Source: an uncultured Prevotella sp.
GTDB taxonomy: Bacteria; Bacteroidota; Bacteroidia; Bacteroidales; Bacteroidaceae
Direction: 5' to 3'
Assembly (NCBI GenBank): GCA_946548065.1
Contig: CAMNPM010000013.1
Span: 1-55,032 of the forward strand
DNA: 55,032 nucleotides
Shown here piece by piece: positions 26,403 through 34,759 of the stretch. The notes below the pieces were generated by a model that made no database searches, was not told the origin of the DNA, and saw only the letters and a program-made list of their open reading frames with translations. Position numbers and translations under genes: made by a program. The first letter of the stretch is position 1. The number at the start of each line of letters is the position of its first letter.

Positions 26403-28877
26403 ATGAAGAACTTTAAGAATATAGTCTTTGACTTTAGGTCAAAGTGTGGCGTTGCAATCACCCTGTTAGCGGTAGCCCTTATGGGGCTATCCCTGACAGC
26501 GTGCAGCAAAGACGATCTGGGCACCGACCAGTATAAAGGCGGTGTGTCATTGAACGTTTACGGTCCGACGCCTGTGATGCGTGGTGGTACACTGCGCTTC
26601 CTCGGCAGCAACCTCGACCAGGTGCGCGAGGTCATCATCCCTCAAGGCATCTCCATCACCAGCATTGAAGTAGTCAAGTCGGGTGTGCCCAGCGAGATTC
26701 GCGTCGCTATCCCGAAGGACGGGCCTGTTCCCGGACTGGTAACACTGGTCACCAATACCGACCAGCGCATCACCACCAAGACTGAGCTCAACTATATCGA
26801 AGGTATCGAGATTACGAGCTTCCCCGCTTCTGCTATGCCGGGCGACAAGATTAAGATTGAGGGCGACTATCTGAACCTCATCTACTCGATAGCCTTTGCC
26901 GACGATGTGCTGGTGGGCGAGTCCGACTTCATCTCTCACGACCGCTATGCCATCGAGCTCATCGTGCCTGAGGAGGCTAAGACGGGCAAGCTTGAGCTTT
27001 ACACTGCCGACCTGACCGTTGTCGACAAGAACAGCGTGGAGTATCAGATTATCCAGACTGAGACCGCTATCGAGATTGGCCTGCCTACCATCACATCCAT
27101 CAAGGGCCGTAACACCGCTCAGGCTTTGGGCAACATCACTGCCAAGGCTGGCGAGACCATCACCATCAGCGGTACTTACTTCAATGTAGCAGAGGATGTC
27201 ACCATCGGTGGCGTAAGTGTCACAGATCTGAAGATTGCCAACGACGGCAAGGGCATCATCTTCACCCTGCCTGCCGAAGCTCCCGACGGCGACATCGTCA
27301 TCAAATGCAAGTCGGGTGTCGAGGTTCCTGTCGGTACGCTGACCACCGTGAAGCCCTCTGAGTGTGTGGCTGCTCCCAGCCCCGTCAAGGCCGGACAGGC
27401 TCTCACCATTACCGGTAAGGATATGGATCTGGTCACCAGCATCCTCTTCGAGAATGTCTCTACTGCCGTCACCGAAATGGAAGTCGCTGCCGACAAGGTG
27501 GTGGTTACCGTTCCCGAGGCTGCCAAGGAGGGACTCAAGCTTGTGATGGCCAATGCCCAGACCGTTGATGTACCCTTCAAGCTCGTTGTTCCTACCGTTA
27601 CCGGCTACGACAACGCTTCTGTCAGCGCTGGTGCCGCACTCACCATCAAGGGTACCGACCTCGACCTGGTGAAGACCGTTAAGTTCGGTGAAGGCTCTGA
27701 TGTCGTGAAGGTTGAAGGTGCCACAGCAGAAGCTATCACGCTGACCGTACCGATGAATGCCGTCTCTGGTGCTCCCACGCTGACACTGGCCAACGGTAAC
27801 ACCATCGCCAATGTTCCGGAACTCACTATTGAGGAGGCTTTGTTCTGCTACATCACCGAGCTGCCCGGCGAGGATGTCGAGCTGAAGGCTGGTGAGTCGA
27901 TGGTGGTTCCTGTTGCCAACGGCGACAAGCTGACTGGTGTCGAGATCAACGGTGTCGCTTGCCAGTATGTGCTGACCAACACCAACCAGTTGATTATCGG
28001 TATCCCAGCCAAGGCCAAGAAGGGGGCAAAGGTTCGCCTCATCTCTTCCAACGGCGAGATTACATACACTATCGACTTCATCCCCAACACTGAGGTTACT
28101 ACCGTACTGTGGACTGGTCAGGCTGTTGCCGACGACTGGGGCAACCAGCCCTACGTGCTCTCTGACGGCGGTCAGGAGCTGAAGAATGCTGGTGTTGTTC
28201 CTGGCGATATCATCAGCCTACACATCACTCCGATGGCTTCAGACTGGAAGCTCCAGATTGTCGAGGGTCACTGGGGACCCACCTATGCCAGCATCTGTAG
28301 CATTGGCAACGACACCGAGGGTGGCAAGTTCAAAGAGTACGATCTAGAGGCCAACAAGGGCTACTTCAATCTTGAGGTTACTCAGGAAATACTCGATGCA
28401 GCATACAAAGTTGGCTACTGGGGCGGCGTCTTCGTCCTCAATGGCGACAATGTTGTCGTTGACAAGATTACCACTACGCACTATGAGTCTGTAGAAGAAA
28501 CCCTGTGGGAAGGCGATGCTGTTGCCGACGACTGGGGCAACCAGCCGTACGTCCTCTCCGATGGCGGTGCAGAGTTGGCAGCTGTCGACGCCAAGGCTGG
28601 CCAGACGCTGTACTTCTACCTCACTCCTATGGAGGATAACTGGAAGATTCAGTTCGTTGAGGGTCACTGGGGTCCCACCTACGCAAGCATTTGTAACTTC
28701 GGTAACGACACCGAGGGTGGCAAGTTCACCGAGTATGACCTTGCTGGTAATAAAGGTAAGTACGGACTCACACTCACCCAGGAGATGCTCGACGCAGCAT
28801 ACAAAGTTGGCGGCTGGGGCGGTGTCTTCGTGCTCAACGGTGACAACGTTAAATGTACCAAGATTACTATAGAATAA
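26403..28877 (+). CDS. large surface glycan-binding lipoprotein: TIG repeats plus two tandem Trp-rich modules
   Basis: 824 residues. Signal peptide II with LTACSKDDLG; K-D-D after the Cys fits the Bacteroidetes surface-export signal. About six Ig/TIG-type repeats fill residues 50-565, recognisable by recurring phrases such as VKAGQALTITGKDMDLV and VSAGAALTIKGTDLDLV. They probably form a long stalk. Two near-identical modules of about 127-130 residues follow (about 568-697 and 698-824), each with LW, ADDWGNQPYVLSDGG, VEGHWGPTYASIC, NDTEGGKF, EYDL, WGGVFVLNGDNV. Six conserved Trp per module and no catalytic signature suggest a carbohydrate-binding module. I cannot name its family. It is fourth in the operon, 33 nt after the first SGBP. 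Confidence 0.85.
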   Translation: MKNFKNIVFDFRSKCGVAITLLAVALMGLSLTACSKDDLGTDQYKGGVSLNVYGPTPVMRGGTLRFLGSNLDQVREVIIPQGISITSIEVVKSGVPSEIRVAIPKDGPVPGLVTLVTNTDQRITTKTELNYIEGIEITSFPASAMPGDKIKIEGDYLNLIYSIAFADDVLVGESDFISHDRYAIELIVPEEAKTGKLELYTADLTVVDKNSVEYQIIQTETAIEIGLPTITSIKGRNTAQALGNITAKAGETITISGTYFNVAEDVTIGGVSVTDLKIANDGKGIIFTLPAEAPDGDIVIKCKSGVEVPVGTLTTVKPSECVAAPSPVKAGQALTITGKDMDLVTSILFENVSTAVTEMEVAADKVVVTVPEAAKEGLKLVMANAQTVDVPFKLVVPTVTGYDNASVSAGAALTIKGTDLDLVKTVKFGEGSDVVKVEGATAEAITLTVPMNAVSGAPTLTLANGNTIANVPELTIEEALFCYITELPGEDVELKAGESMVVPVANGDKLTGVEINGVACQYVLTNTNQLIIGIPAKAKKGAKVRLISSNGEITYTIDFIPNTEVTTVLWTGQAVADDWGNQPYVLSDGGQELKNAGVVPGDIISLHITPMASDWKLQIVEGHWGPTYASICSIGNDTEGGKFKEYDLEANKGYFNLEVTQEILDAAYKVGYWGGVFVLNGDNVVVDKITTTHYESVEETLWEGDAVADDWGNQPYVLSDGGAELAAVDAKAGQTLYFYLTPMEDNWKIQFVEGHWGPTYASICNFGNDTEGGKFTEYDLAGNKGKYGLTLTQEMLDAAYKVGGWGGVFVLNGDNVKCTKITIE
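28098..28877 (+). repeat. tandem duplication of a ~390-nt module in the 824-residue binding protein
   Basis: Nucleotides about 28098-28490 and 28494-28877 are strongly similar at both DNA and protein level; for example, the stretch encoding DDWGNQPY differs at one silent base. The duplication is therefore recent or kept alike by gene conversion. Confidence 0.85.
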
Positions 28878-28895
28878 TAAAACACTATTCCGATT

Positions 28896-30425
28896 ATGAA
28901 ACTGAGAAATATTTTCAATACACTGTCTCTTGCAGCTGTGGCACTCATTGCCACAGCCTGTCAGGACACTGATGCCCAAATTGAGATTACTGATGTGGAC
29001 GCTCCGAAAATGCTTACCGTAACGCTCATTGATGAAGCACCCATTTACTTCGGCGAAATCAACTTCAAGGTTGAGTTCGACAAATACATCAACTTTGCGA
29101 GCAAGAATGCCAGTCAGATTACCGTCAACGGCGCTCCCGTCACCAAAGCATGGGTTGCCGGTATTTCCGACTTGCTGACTATCACCACTACGGTAGACTT
29201 CTGCAAAACACTGACACTGCACATTCCAGCAGGTTTAGTGTCAGGCCCTCAAGGCAAAACATACGACAAAGACATCGACATGACATACGATGTCGAAGAA
29301 TTGCCAAGCAACAATGCTACTGCCGTCACTCAGATGCTGGGCTGGGGCTGGAATCTGGGCAACCACTTCGACACCTCTGGCGATGCCATCAGCAAGGGCT
29401 GGGGCTACTGGGATCAGGTAGGCATCCTGACCGACGCTCCTTTCCAGAAGCTGGCCTCTGTCGGTGCCAAGACAGTTCGTATACCGACTACCTGGACTGA
29501 CCACATGGACGAGAACTATACCATCAATGCCGACTACCTGAACGAGGTGGCAGGCTGTGTAGACAAGGCTATTGCCGCTGGTCTGAACGTTATTCTGAAC
29601 ACCCATCACGACTCGTTCGAGACCGATCTGGGCAATGCTGCCACCAACGAGGATGCCTACAAGAAGGACTCTACCATCATTGTCCGTCTGTGGGATCAGG
29701 TGGCTACAAAGTTCGCCGGCTATAGCGACAAGCTCATCTTCGAGACCTTCAACGAGATACATGCTGGCGACAACTGGAGCAGCGGCACCGATGCCGAGTA
29801 TGCGCTGCTGAACAAGTGGAACCAGTGGGCTGTGGATGCCATCCGCAAGACCAACCCCACCCGCTGGATTGGTGTAGCCGGCTATGCAGCAAACATTGAC
29901 ATGACCATCGAACACTTTGTACTGCCTACCGACCCTGCCAATAAACTGATGGTTGCTGTTCACTGCTACGATCCGTACAACTTCTGCACACAGCCTTATG
30001 CCGGCGGTGCTGAGAAGGCTCCCATGTGGGGACACACGAACGACGCTACTGGTGCCGAGGAGTTGGCTGTCATCAATCAACTTTGCAAACTGCGTACAGC
30101 CTACATTGAGAAAAACATCCCCTGCTACCTGGGCGAGTATGGCTGTGTGTATAGAAAGACTGATGCCGAGAATGCCTTCCGTGCATACTACCTTGAGTTC
30201 TTCTGCCGTGCAGCCAATCTGGCCGGTATTCCCATGTTCATCTGGGACAACAACACGAAGACCACAGGCAGCGATGGCGAGAGCTTCGGCTATATCGACC
30301 ACGCTAACGGTGCATGGCTCAACGACAGCGAGACGCTGGTACCAACCATGATCAAGGCTTGCACCAGCACTGACAGTTCCTATAGTCTTCAGACCATTTG
30401 GAACAAGGCTCCTGCTGCATATTAA
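28896..30425 (+). CDS. GH5 endo-beta-glycanase lipoprotein (subfamily 4-like)
   Basis: 509 residues. Signal peptide II with IATACQDTDAQ; acidic residues after Cys suggest surface exposure. An Ig-like domain (about 36-135) precedes the GH5 barrel: GWNLGNHFD (about 151), RIPTTW, NTHHD, acid/base Glu in FETFNEIH (E287), nucleophile Glu in CYLGEYG (E414). GH5_4 enzymes cut beta-1,4-glucans, glucomannan or xyloglucan. In this locus glucomannan is the most coherent target. Subfamily placement is from motifs only. A terminator-like hairpin follows the stop. Confidence 0.9.
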   Translation: MKLRNIFNTLSLAAVALIATACQDTDAQIEITDVDAPKMLTVTLIDEAPIYFGEINFKVEFDKYINFASKNASQITVNGAPVTKAWVAGISDLLTITTTVDFCKTLTLHIPAGLVSGPQGKTYDKDIDMTYDVEELPSNNATAVTQMLGWGWNLGNHFDTSGDAISKGWGYWDQVGILTDAPFQKLASVGAKTVRIPTTWTDHMDENYTINADYLNEVAGCVDKAIAAGLNVILNTHHDSFETDLGNAATNEDAYKKDSTIIVRLWDQVATKFAGYSDKLIFETFNEIHAGDNWSSGTDAEYALLNKWNQWAVDAIRKTNPTRWIGVAGYAANIDMTIEHFVLPTDPANKLMVAVHCYDPYNFCTQPYAGGAEKAPMWGHTNDATGAEELAVINQLCKLRTAYIEKNIPCYLGEYGCVYRKTDAENAFRAYYLEFFCRAANLAGIPMFIWDNNTKTTGSDGESFGYIDHANGAWLNDSETLVPTMIKACTSTDSSYSLQTIWNKAPAAY

Positions 30426-30451
30426 GTAAATCAATTGACATCTATCCTTGG

Positions 30452-30487
30452 GAAGGCAGGCCCGAATTGAGCCTGCCTTCTTTTATC
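30452..30487 (+). terminator. Rho-independent terminator or attenuator between GH5 and GH26
   Basis: Perfect 10-bp stem GAAGGCAGGC (30452-30461) / GCCTGCCTTC (30471-30480) with a 9-nt loop, then TTTTAT. It lies inside the operon, 27 nt after the GH5 stop and just before the next start at 30497. It could reduce expression of the two downstream GH26 genes. Confidence 0.75.
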
Positions 30488-30496
30488 AGAAAACGT

Positions 30497-31951
30497 ATGA
30501 AGAAAATACTGCTCTTTGCAATTTCATCGTTATTTTTCCTGGCCTGCGGAGGCGACGATGATCCGGTAGTTCCCCAAGAGCCTGTGCCATCGCCCACTCA
30601 ACTGTCGAGCCTCACGCTCGAATCACAGTCTATCCAAAACGGAACTGAGGTCGACGCAGCCACTACCACACAGCTTTTACTGACCTACAATATGGATGTC
30701 AGTATCGCAGCCAATGCCGATATTGCCCTCAACGGTTCAAGGCTCACAGCCAAGAGCAACGGCCATTCTGTCGAGATACCGCTTACGTTGCAAGACGGCA
30801 CCAACTATACGCTTAGGATTCCGAAAGGAGCAGTCACAGCCCGCAGCGATGCCAGCATGAAGGCACTGGCATTCACACTGAGTTTTAAGACCACTGCAAA
30901 AGAGACAACACCATCCGGTCCGTCGAATCCGAACATATCCCCCACCCCGCTGACAGCTTCCACAGAGAGTGCCAGGCGGCTATACAGCTATTTCCTGGAG
31001 CAATATGGCAAGAAGACCATCTCCAGCGTGATGGCGAATGTTAACTGGAACAACGACTGTGCCGAGAAAGTCTATAAGCTCACAGGCAAGTATCCGGCCA
31101 TGAACTGCTACGACTTCATTCACATCTGCTCCTCTGCTCCTGACAGCTGGATCAACTACGAAAACACCAAGCCTGTCACAGACTGGGTCTATGCCGGTGG
31201 ACTGGTACAGCTGATGTGGCACTTTAACGTACCCAAGAGCGAGGGGTCGACCGACTATGCCTTCTATACTGAGGGCAACAACTTCAAGCCTTCCCGCGCA
31301 CTCACCGACGGCACATGGGAGCACAAATGGTTCTACGACCAGATGGACAAGGTCGTCAATATTCTGTTAAAGCTACAGGAGGCAGGCATTGCAGCCACCT
31401 GGCGACCCTTCCATGAGGCGGCCGGAAACGCGACTTACAAGCAACAGGCAGCGTGGACCACCTCGTGGTTCTGGTGGGGCATAGAGGGCGCTGAGGTGTA
31501 TAAGAGGTTGTGGCATGCCATGTACGACTACTTCCAGCAGAAAGGTGTTCGCAATCTCATCTGGGTATGGACTACGCAGAACTATAACGGCAACAGCAAC
31601 CACTATAATGCCGATGCCGACTGGTATCCGGGCGACCAATATGTTGACATCGTGGCCCGCGACCTCTACGGATACAACGGCAGCAAGAACTTCCAGGAGT
31701 TTACGGAAATCCAGAAGCGCTATCCGAACAAGATGGTGGTCTTGGGCGAGTGCGGCCTTGACGGCAATTCCGGCACCGAGGCTGCACGTCCTGCTGACTT
31801 CTGGCAGGCTGGCGCCCTCTGGGGCCACTTCATGGTATGGTGCCAGCAAAACCAAGGTTCTACTGACACGATGTGCAGCGACAACTGGTGGAGGGCCGCC
31901 ATGAGCAGCCAATATGTCATCACCCGCGATGAAGTACCTAATTTAAGATAA
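30497..31951 (+). CDS. GH26 beta-mannanase lipoprotein with Ig-like domain, probably on the cell surface
   Basis: About 484 residues from MKKILLFAISSLFFLACGG at 30497, chosen because it gives a lipoprotein signal and lies after the terminator hairpin. GGDDDP after Cys fits surface export. An SbsA-type Ig-like domain (about 37-130) is followed by a Pro/Ser linker and the GH26 barrel: acid/base Glu in TWRPFHEAAGN, nucleophile Glu in VVLGECGLDG, and WFWWG. It would cut polymeric mannan outside the cell and so feed SusCD. The last codons and stop are duplicated in tandem just after the gene. Confidence 0.92.
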   Translation: MKKILLFAISSLFFLACGGDDDPVVPQEPVPSPTQLSSLTLESQSIQNGTEVDAATTTQLLLTYNMDVSIAANADIALNGSRLTAKSNGHSVEIPLTLQDGTNYTLRIPKGAVTARSDASMKALAFTLSFKTTAKETTPSGPSNPNISPTPLTASTESARRLYSYFLEQYGKKTISSVMANVNWNNDCAEKVYKLTGKYPAMNCYDFIHICSSAPDSWINYENTKPVTDWVYAGGLVQLMWHFNVPKSEGSTDYAFYTEGNNFKPSRALTDGTWEHKWFYDQMDKVVNILLKLQEAGIAATWRPFHEAAGNATYKQQAAWTTSWFWWGIEGAEVYKRLWHAMYDYFQQKGVRNLIWVWTTQNYNGNSNHYNADADWYPGDQYVDIVARDLYGYNGSKNFQEFTEIQKRYPNKMVVLGECGLDGNSGTEAARPADFWQAGALWGHFMVWCQQNQGSTDTMCSDNWWRAAMSSQYVITRDEVPNLR

Positions 31952-31970
31952 ACTACCTAATTTAAGATAA
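31935..31970 (+). repeat. 19-bp tandem duplication covering a stop codon
   Basis: TACCTAATTTAAGATAA occurs at 31935-31951, where it encodes the C-terminus and TAA stop, and again at 31954-31970 directly before the next ATG at 31973. Confidence 0.9.
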
Positions 31971-31972
31971 GA

Positions 31973-33157
31973 ATGAAGAAAATACTCATCATGGCTACAG
32001 CCGCCCTGCTGATGGCAGGCTGTGGCAACAGCGAAAAGAAAGCCGACGACCCGCTGGCTGACAGCGGACGTACGCAACGCACAGAGAACCTGCTGGCAAA
32101 CCTGATAGCTCTGGGCGACAGCAGTGTATACCTGTTTGGCCATCACGACGACACCGTCTATGGCATCGGCTGGGAGGCCGACTACCAGAACGACTCCACC
32201 GTCCACCAACGGTCGGATGTGAAGAGCGTCTGCAACGACTACCCTGCCCTGCTCAGCTTCGATCTCGGACGCATTGAGCTGGGTGGCGAGCGCAATCTCG
32301 ACGGTGTACCCTTCGAGCGAATCCGTCAGGAGATTATCGCCCACTACGACCGTGGCGGCATGACCACACTCTCGTGGCATGTAGACAATCCGCTGAGCGG
32401 TGGCACCTCATGGGTGGCCGACTCGCTGAAGGACATAGAGACCCGTACGGTGGCTGCCGTCTTGGAAGGTGGCGAGAAGCACGATGTATTCCTCGCCTGG
32501 CTCGACAAGGTGGCCCAGTTCCTCAACTCTCTGGAGACGCCCTACGGGGTGAAGGTGCCAGTATTGTTCCGCCCCTGGCATGAGCATACGGGTTCGTGGT
32601 TCTGGTGGGGACAGCAGCACTGCACACCAGAACAATACAAGGCCTTATGGCAGCTGACGGCCGACAGACTGAAGGAAAAAGGGGTGACCAACGCTTTATA
32701 CGCCTACTCCCCCGGCACGGAGCCCGACGGGGACGAGAAGAAATACATGGAGCGCTACCCTGGCGACGACATCATCGACCTGCTGGGTGTAGACTGCTAT
32801 TGCTCGGCCCCTGACGGTGACAGCCTGCAGATTGCCAACTATGCAGCACGCTTGGACAAGAATCTGGATATGGTATGCCGCATAGCCAAGCAACACGGAA
32901 AAGCCGCTGCCGCCACGGAGACGGGCTATGAGTGCCTGCCGTCTCCCGACTGGTGGACCAAGGCGCTGGCTCCTGTCCTGGAGCGTCATCCCGTGAGCTA
33001 CGTTCTGGTATGGCGCAATGCCCACAACCGCCCGAACCACTACTTTGCCCCCTACCCCAGCCAGCAGTCGTCGTCCGACTTCATCCGGTTCTACAACCAG
33101 AAACAGACGCTGTTCCTTCGCGACCTCAACGGTCTCTACTCCAAGCGTCCTATGTAG
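31973..33157 (+). CDS. GH26 beta-mannanase lipoprotein, second copy in the operon
   Basis: 394 residues. Signal peptide II with LLMAGCGNSEKK. Catalytic acid/base Glu in LFRPWHEHTGSWFWWG, nucleophile Glu in AAATETGYEC. It is clearly closer to the GH26 of the leftward operon (shared pattern HHDDTVYGIGW / HQDDPFYGVTW, FDLGRIELG / FDLGGIEVG, TLSWHVDNPLSGGT) than to the preceding GH26, so the pair look like paralogues split between the two operons. Without acidic residues after Cys it may face the periplasm. It ends the rightward operon, before a strong terminator. Confidence 0.93.
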   Translation: MKKILIMATAALLMAGCGNSEKKADDPLADSGRTQRTENLLANLIALGDSSVYLFGHHDDTVYGIGWEADYQNDSTVHQRSDVKSVCNDYPALLSFDLGRIELGGERNLDGVPFERIRQEIIAHYDRGGMTTLSWHVDNPLSGGTSWVADSLKDIETRTVAAVLEGGEKHDVFLAWLDKVAQFLNSLETPYGVKVPVLFRPWHEHTGSWFWWGQQHCTPEQYKALWQLTADRLKEKGVTNALYAYSPGTEPDGDEKKYMERYPGDDIIDLLGVDCYCSAPDGDSLQIANYAARLDKNLDMVCRIAKQHGKAAAATETGYECLPSPDWWTKALAPVLERHPVSYVLVWRNAHNRPNHYFAPYPSQQSSSDFIRFYNQKQTLFLRDLNGLYSKRPM

Positions 33158-33226
33158 CATCTGCTCCATCAGGTTGTAAGTCCAAAAAGTGGCAGTTCAG
33201 CCAGACCAAAAAGGAAACCATTGTGA

Positions 33227-33282
33227 ATCCCAGGAGTCTCGGACGAAGGTCCGTATTCGTCCCACGGCCTGGGATCTTTTTT
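33227..33282 (+). terminator. terminator of the rightward mannan operon
   Basis: Two-tier hairpin: outer ATCCCAGG (33227-33234) / CCTGGGAT (33268-33275), inner GGACGAA / TTCGTCC, then CTTTTTT. It lies 70 nt after the last GH26 stop. Confidence 0.85.
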
Positions 33283-33287
33283 AGAGT

Positions 33288-33332
33288 ACGTTCCAGTAAT
33301 TGTCCCAAGCCGTGGGACAATTACTGGAACGT
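33288..33332. repeat. perfect 20-bp inverted repeat
   Basis: Arm ACGTTCCAGTAATTGTCCCA (33288-33307), loop AGCCG, and its exact complement (33313-33332), just after the operon terminator. No T-run follows in either direction, so it is not a standard terminator. Confidence 0.85.
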
Positions 33333-33420
33333 CTTTACCACAAGACGAACAGAGGCCATAACCACATCAAAAGTACCTCTTTCGGCTGTCGTTTGGTTAA
33401 AAATAGCCCCAAAAGGCACT

Positions 33421-33498
33421 TGCCTACACAAGAAATTCGTTGCCTACACTAAGCTCAAATGCCGATGTACAAAGGGTTTTCAGAGGTTAGTGTAGGCA
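33421..33498. repeat. direct and inverted TGCCTACAC repeats in the spacer
   Basis: The spacer 33158-33547 contains no gene that I can support. TGCCTACAC occurs at 33421 and 33441 in direct orientation; the longer form TGCCTACACTAA (33441-33452) has an exact inverted copy TTAGTGTAGGCA at 33487-33498. The 34 nt between could form a hairpin loop or mark a protein-binding or recombination site. Confidence 0.6.
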
Positions 33499-33547
33499 GT
33501 GTAAGCAAAAAATAAAAACTTTTTTTTCGTTACGTCCATCATCGTCG

Positions 33548-34162
33548 TTATTGCTCTTTGTCATCCTTTGACGCTGGGTACTCCTTCATCAGTTTCTCTA
33601 CCAAAGGTACATACCACGCCTTCACTTCATCAGCCGTCGGAGTATGGCCACCGGGGAAATGAAAGGAGTGGTTGTAGTGCTCAAGAAACAATGGCTCAAA
33701 CCTTGCCAGCGTATCTTGTTCTCCAAAGATTCCCCATACCTTATCTTTATAATAGGGGTTGCAGCAGTCAAACTGGTGAGCCTCCATCTCGGCAAACTCA
33801 GCAATCAACGGCTCGTCAATGACAAACACCTGATTGCCATCCAGCCGCTTTGACTTGTATTCGTGCCGTCCAATCCGCGCACTCAGGAACTCCGTCATGC
33901 GGAAATGCGGATTGCCCAACAAAGCAGGAATCCCGACAACAGGAGCCACCATCTGCGCATAAAACGAGCCGCAACTATTACCCACCAGTACATCAGGCCG
34001 TTCGCGGTCAATTACATCACGAATCAAAGTCAAAGCCTCCTTCGGATGCGTAGGCAAGTCGGGTGAAATGACCTCAGCCCTGCCACTAAAAGCCTCCCTC
34101 AGTGCCAACGCTGGCTGGCACTGTCCGCTGGCAAAGAACCCGTGTAAGAATAGAATCTTCAT
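33548..34162 (-). CDS. YqiA-like alpha/beta-hydrolase (esterase)
   Basis: About 204 residues from MKILFLHGFFASGQCQPAL at 34162; in-frame codons further upstream fall within or before the promoter. The nucleophile motif is VGNSCGSFYAQ, Asp is in IFGEQDTLARF, His in FPGGHTPTADE. It is a cytoplasmic short esterase of the YqiA/UPF0227-like group; physiological substrate unknown. It is divergent from the unknown/VanW gene run and shares a symmetric promoter region with it. Confidence 0.8.
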   Translation of the reverse strand: MKILFLHGFFASGQCQPALALREAFSGRAEVISPDLPTHPKEALTLIRDVIDRERPDVLVGNSCGSFYAQMVAPVVGIPALLGNPHFRMTEFLSARIGRHEYKSKRLDGNQVFVIDEPLIAEFAEMEAHQFDCCNPYYKDKVWGIFGEQDTLARFEPLFLEHYNHSFHFPGGHTPTADEVKAWYVPLVEKLMKEYPASKDDKEQ

Positions 34163-34180
34163 AAACTTTCCTAATAAACG

Positions 34181-34224
34181 GTGCAAAATTAGCCATAATT
34201 CAGCGATTATCACTAATTTTGCAC
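34181..34224. promoter_or_regulatory. symmetric divergent promoter region
   Basis: GTGCAAAATTAG (34181-34192) and CTAATTTTGCAC (34213-34224) are a perfect 12-bp inverted repeat with an inner ATAAT/ATTAT pair. Each arm contains a TAATTTTG -7-like box, one for each strand, so two divergent promoters are arranged as a dyad. Confidence 0.55.
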
Positions 34225-34303
34225 AGATATTTAAGCGTTTTTAGAAAACGGTGGTGCGTACCAGCCGTTACGCGATATTTGCGACTTCAAAAGAGTGAAC
34301 AAG

Positions 34304-34753
34304 ATGACATGTTGGAACGTTTTCAAGCGCAAGACAAAGAATACTGTCTTGCAAAAGGAAAGACCTGCAATCGACGTATTAGGTTGGAGTGGGCCTCGCA
34401 ATGTCCATTATACATTCAAGATCAAGCAAAGCCAGTTTGCAGAAGGTTTCCTGAACGTGTGGGTTGAGTACCATAATGTAGGTAGGGATTTTATTGACGA
34501 ACATACCAGTGGAGTTATCGCAGGTCTTGAATTGGTTGACATCAGAAACGATGAAGATGGGGAACCAGGTACATCCTTCATTTACAAAGTCGCACCGTCA
34601 AATGTGAATAGCATCAAGAATGTCGAGATTGCCAATGGGGAATCTGTTCTTGGGCTACAGGACTGCGATTTCAAATGCGGTATGAGGATTTATTTCAGGC
34701 CAAGTCTTGATACGAAGGATGGAATGTTTCTATTGCATGAACATGAAATTTGA
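34304..34753 (+). CDS. unknown protein upstream of the VanW-like gene
   Basis: About 149 residues from the ATG at 34304 (a GTG at 34295 adds three). No signal peptide and no recognised family. The composition is mixed, with a beta-rich middle (GFLNVWVEYHNVGRDFID, TSFIYKVAPSNVNS) and one C-terminal Cys pair (DCDFKCGM). It ends 6 nt before the VanW-like gene and is probably co-transcribed with it. The base composition is lower in GC than its neighbours by eye. Confidence 0.55.
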   Translation: MTCWNVFKRKTKNTVLQKERPAIDVLGWSGPRNVHYTFKIKQSQFAEGFLNVWVEYHNVGRDFIDEHTSGVIAGLELVDIRNDEDGEPGTSFIYKVAPSNVNSIKNVEIANGESVLGLQDCDFKCGMRIYFRPSLDTKDGMFLLHEHEI

Positions 34754-34759
34754 ACCCGA

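Noticed and set aside
29241..30434. 397-codon minus-strand frame over the GH5 gene.
   Set aside because: Shadow of the GH5 coding region; no recognisable product.
30398..30496. Longer N-terminus for the first GH26 starting at 30398.
   Set aside because: It overlaps the end of the GH5 gene and crosses the terminator hairpin; the start at 30497 gives a proper lipoprotein signal.
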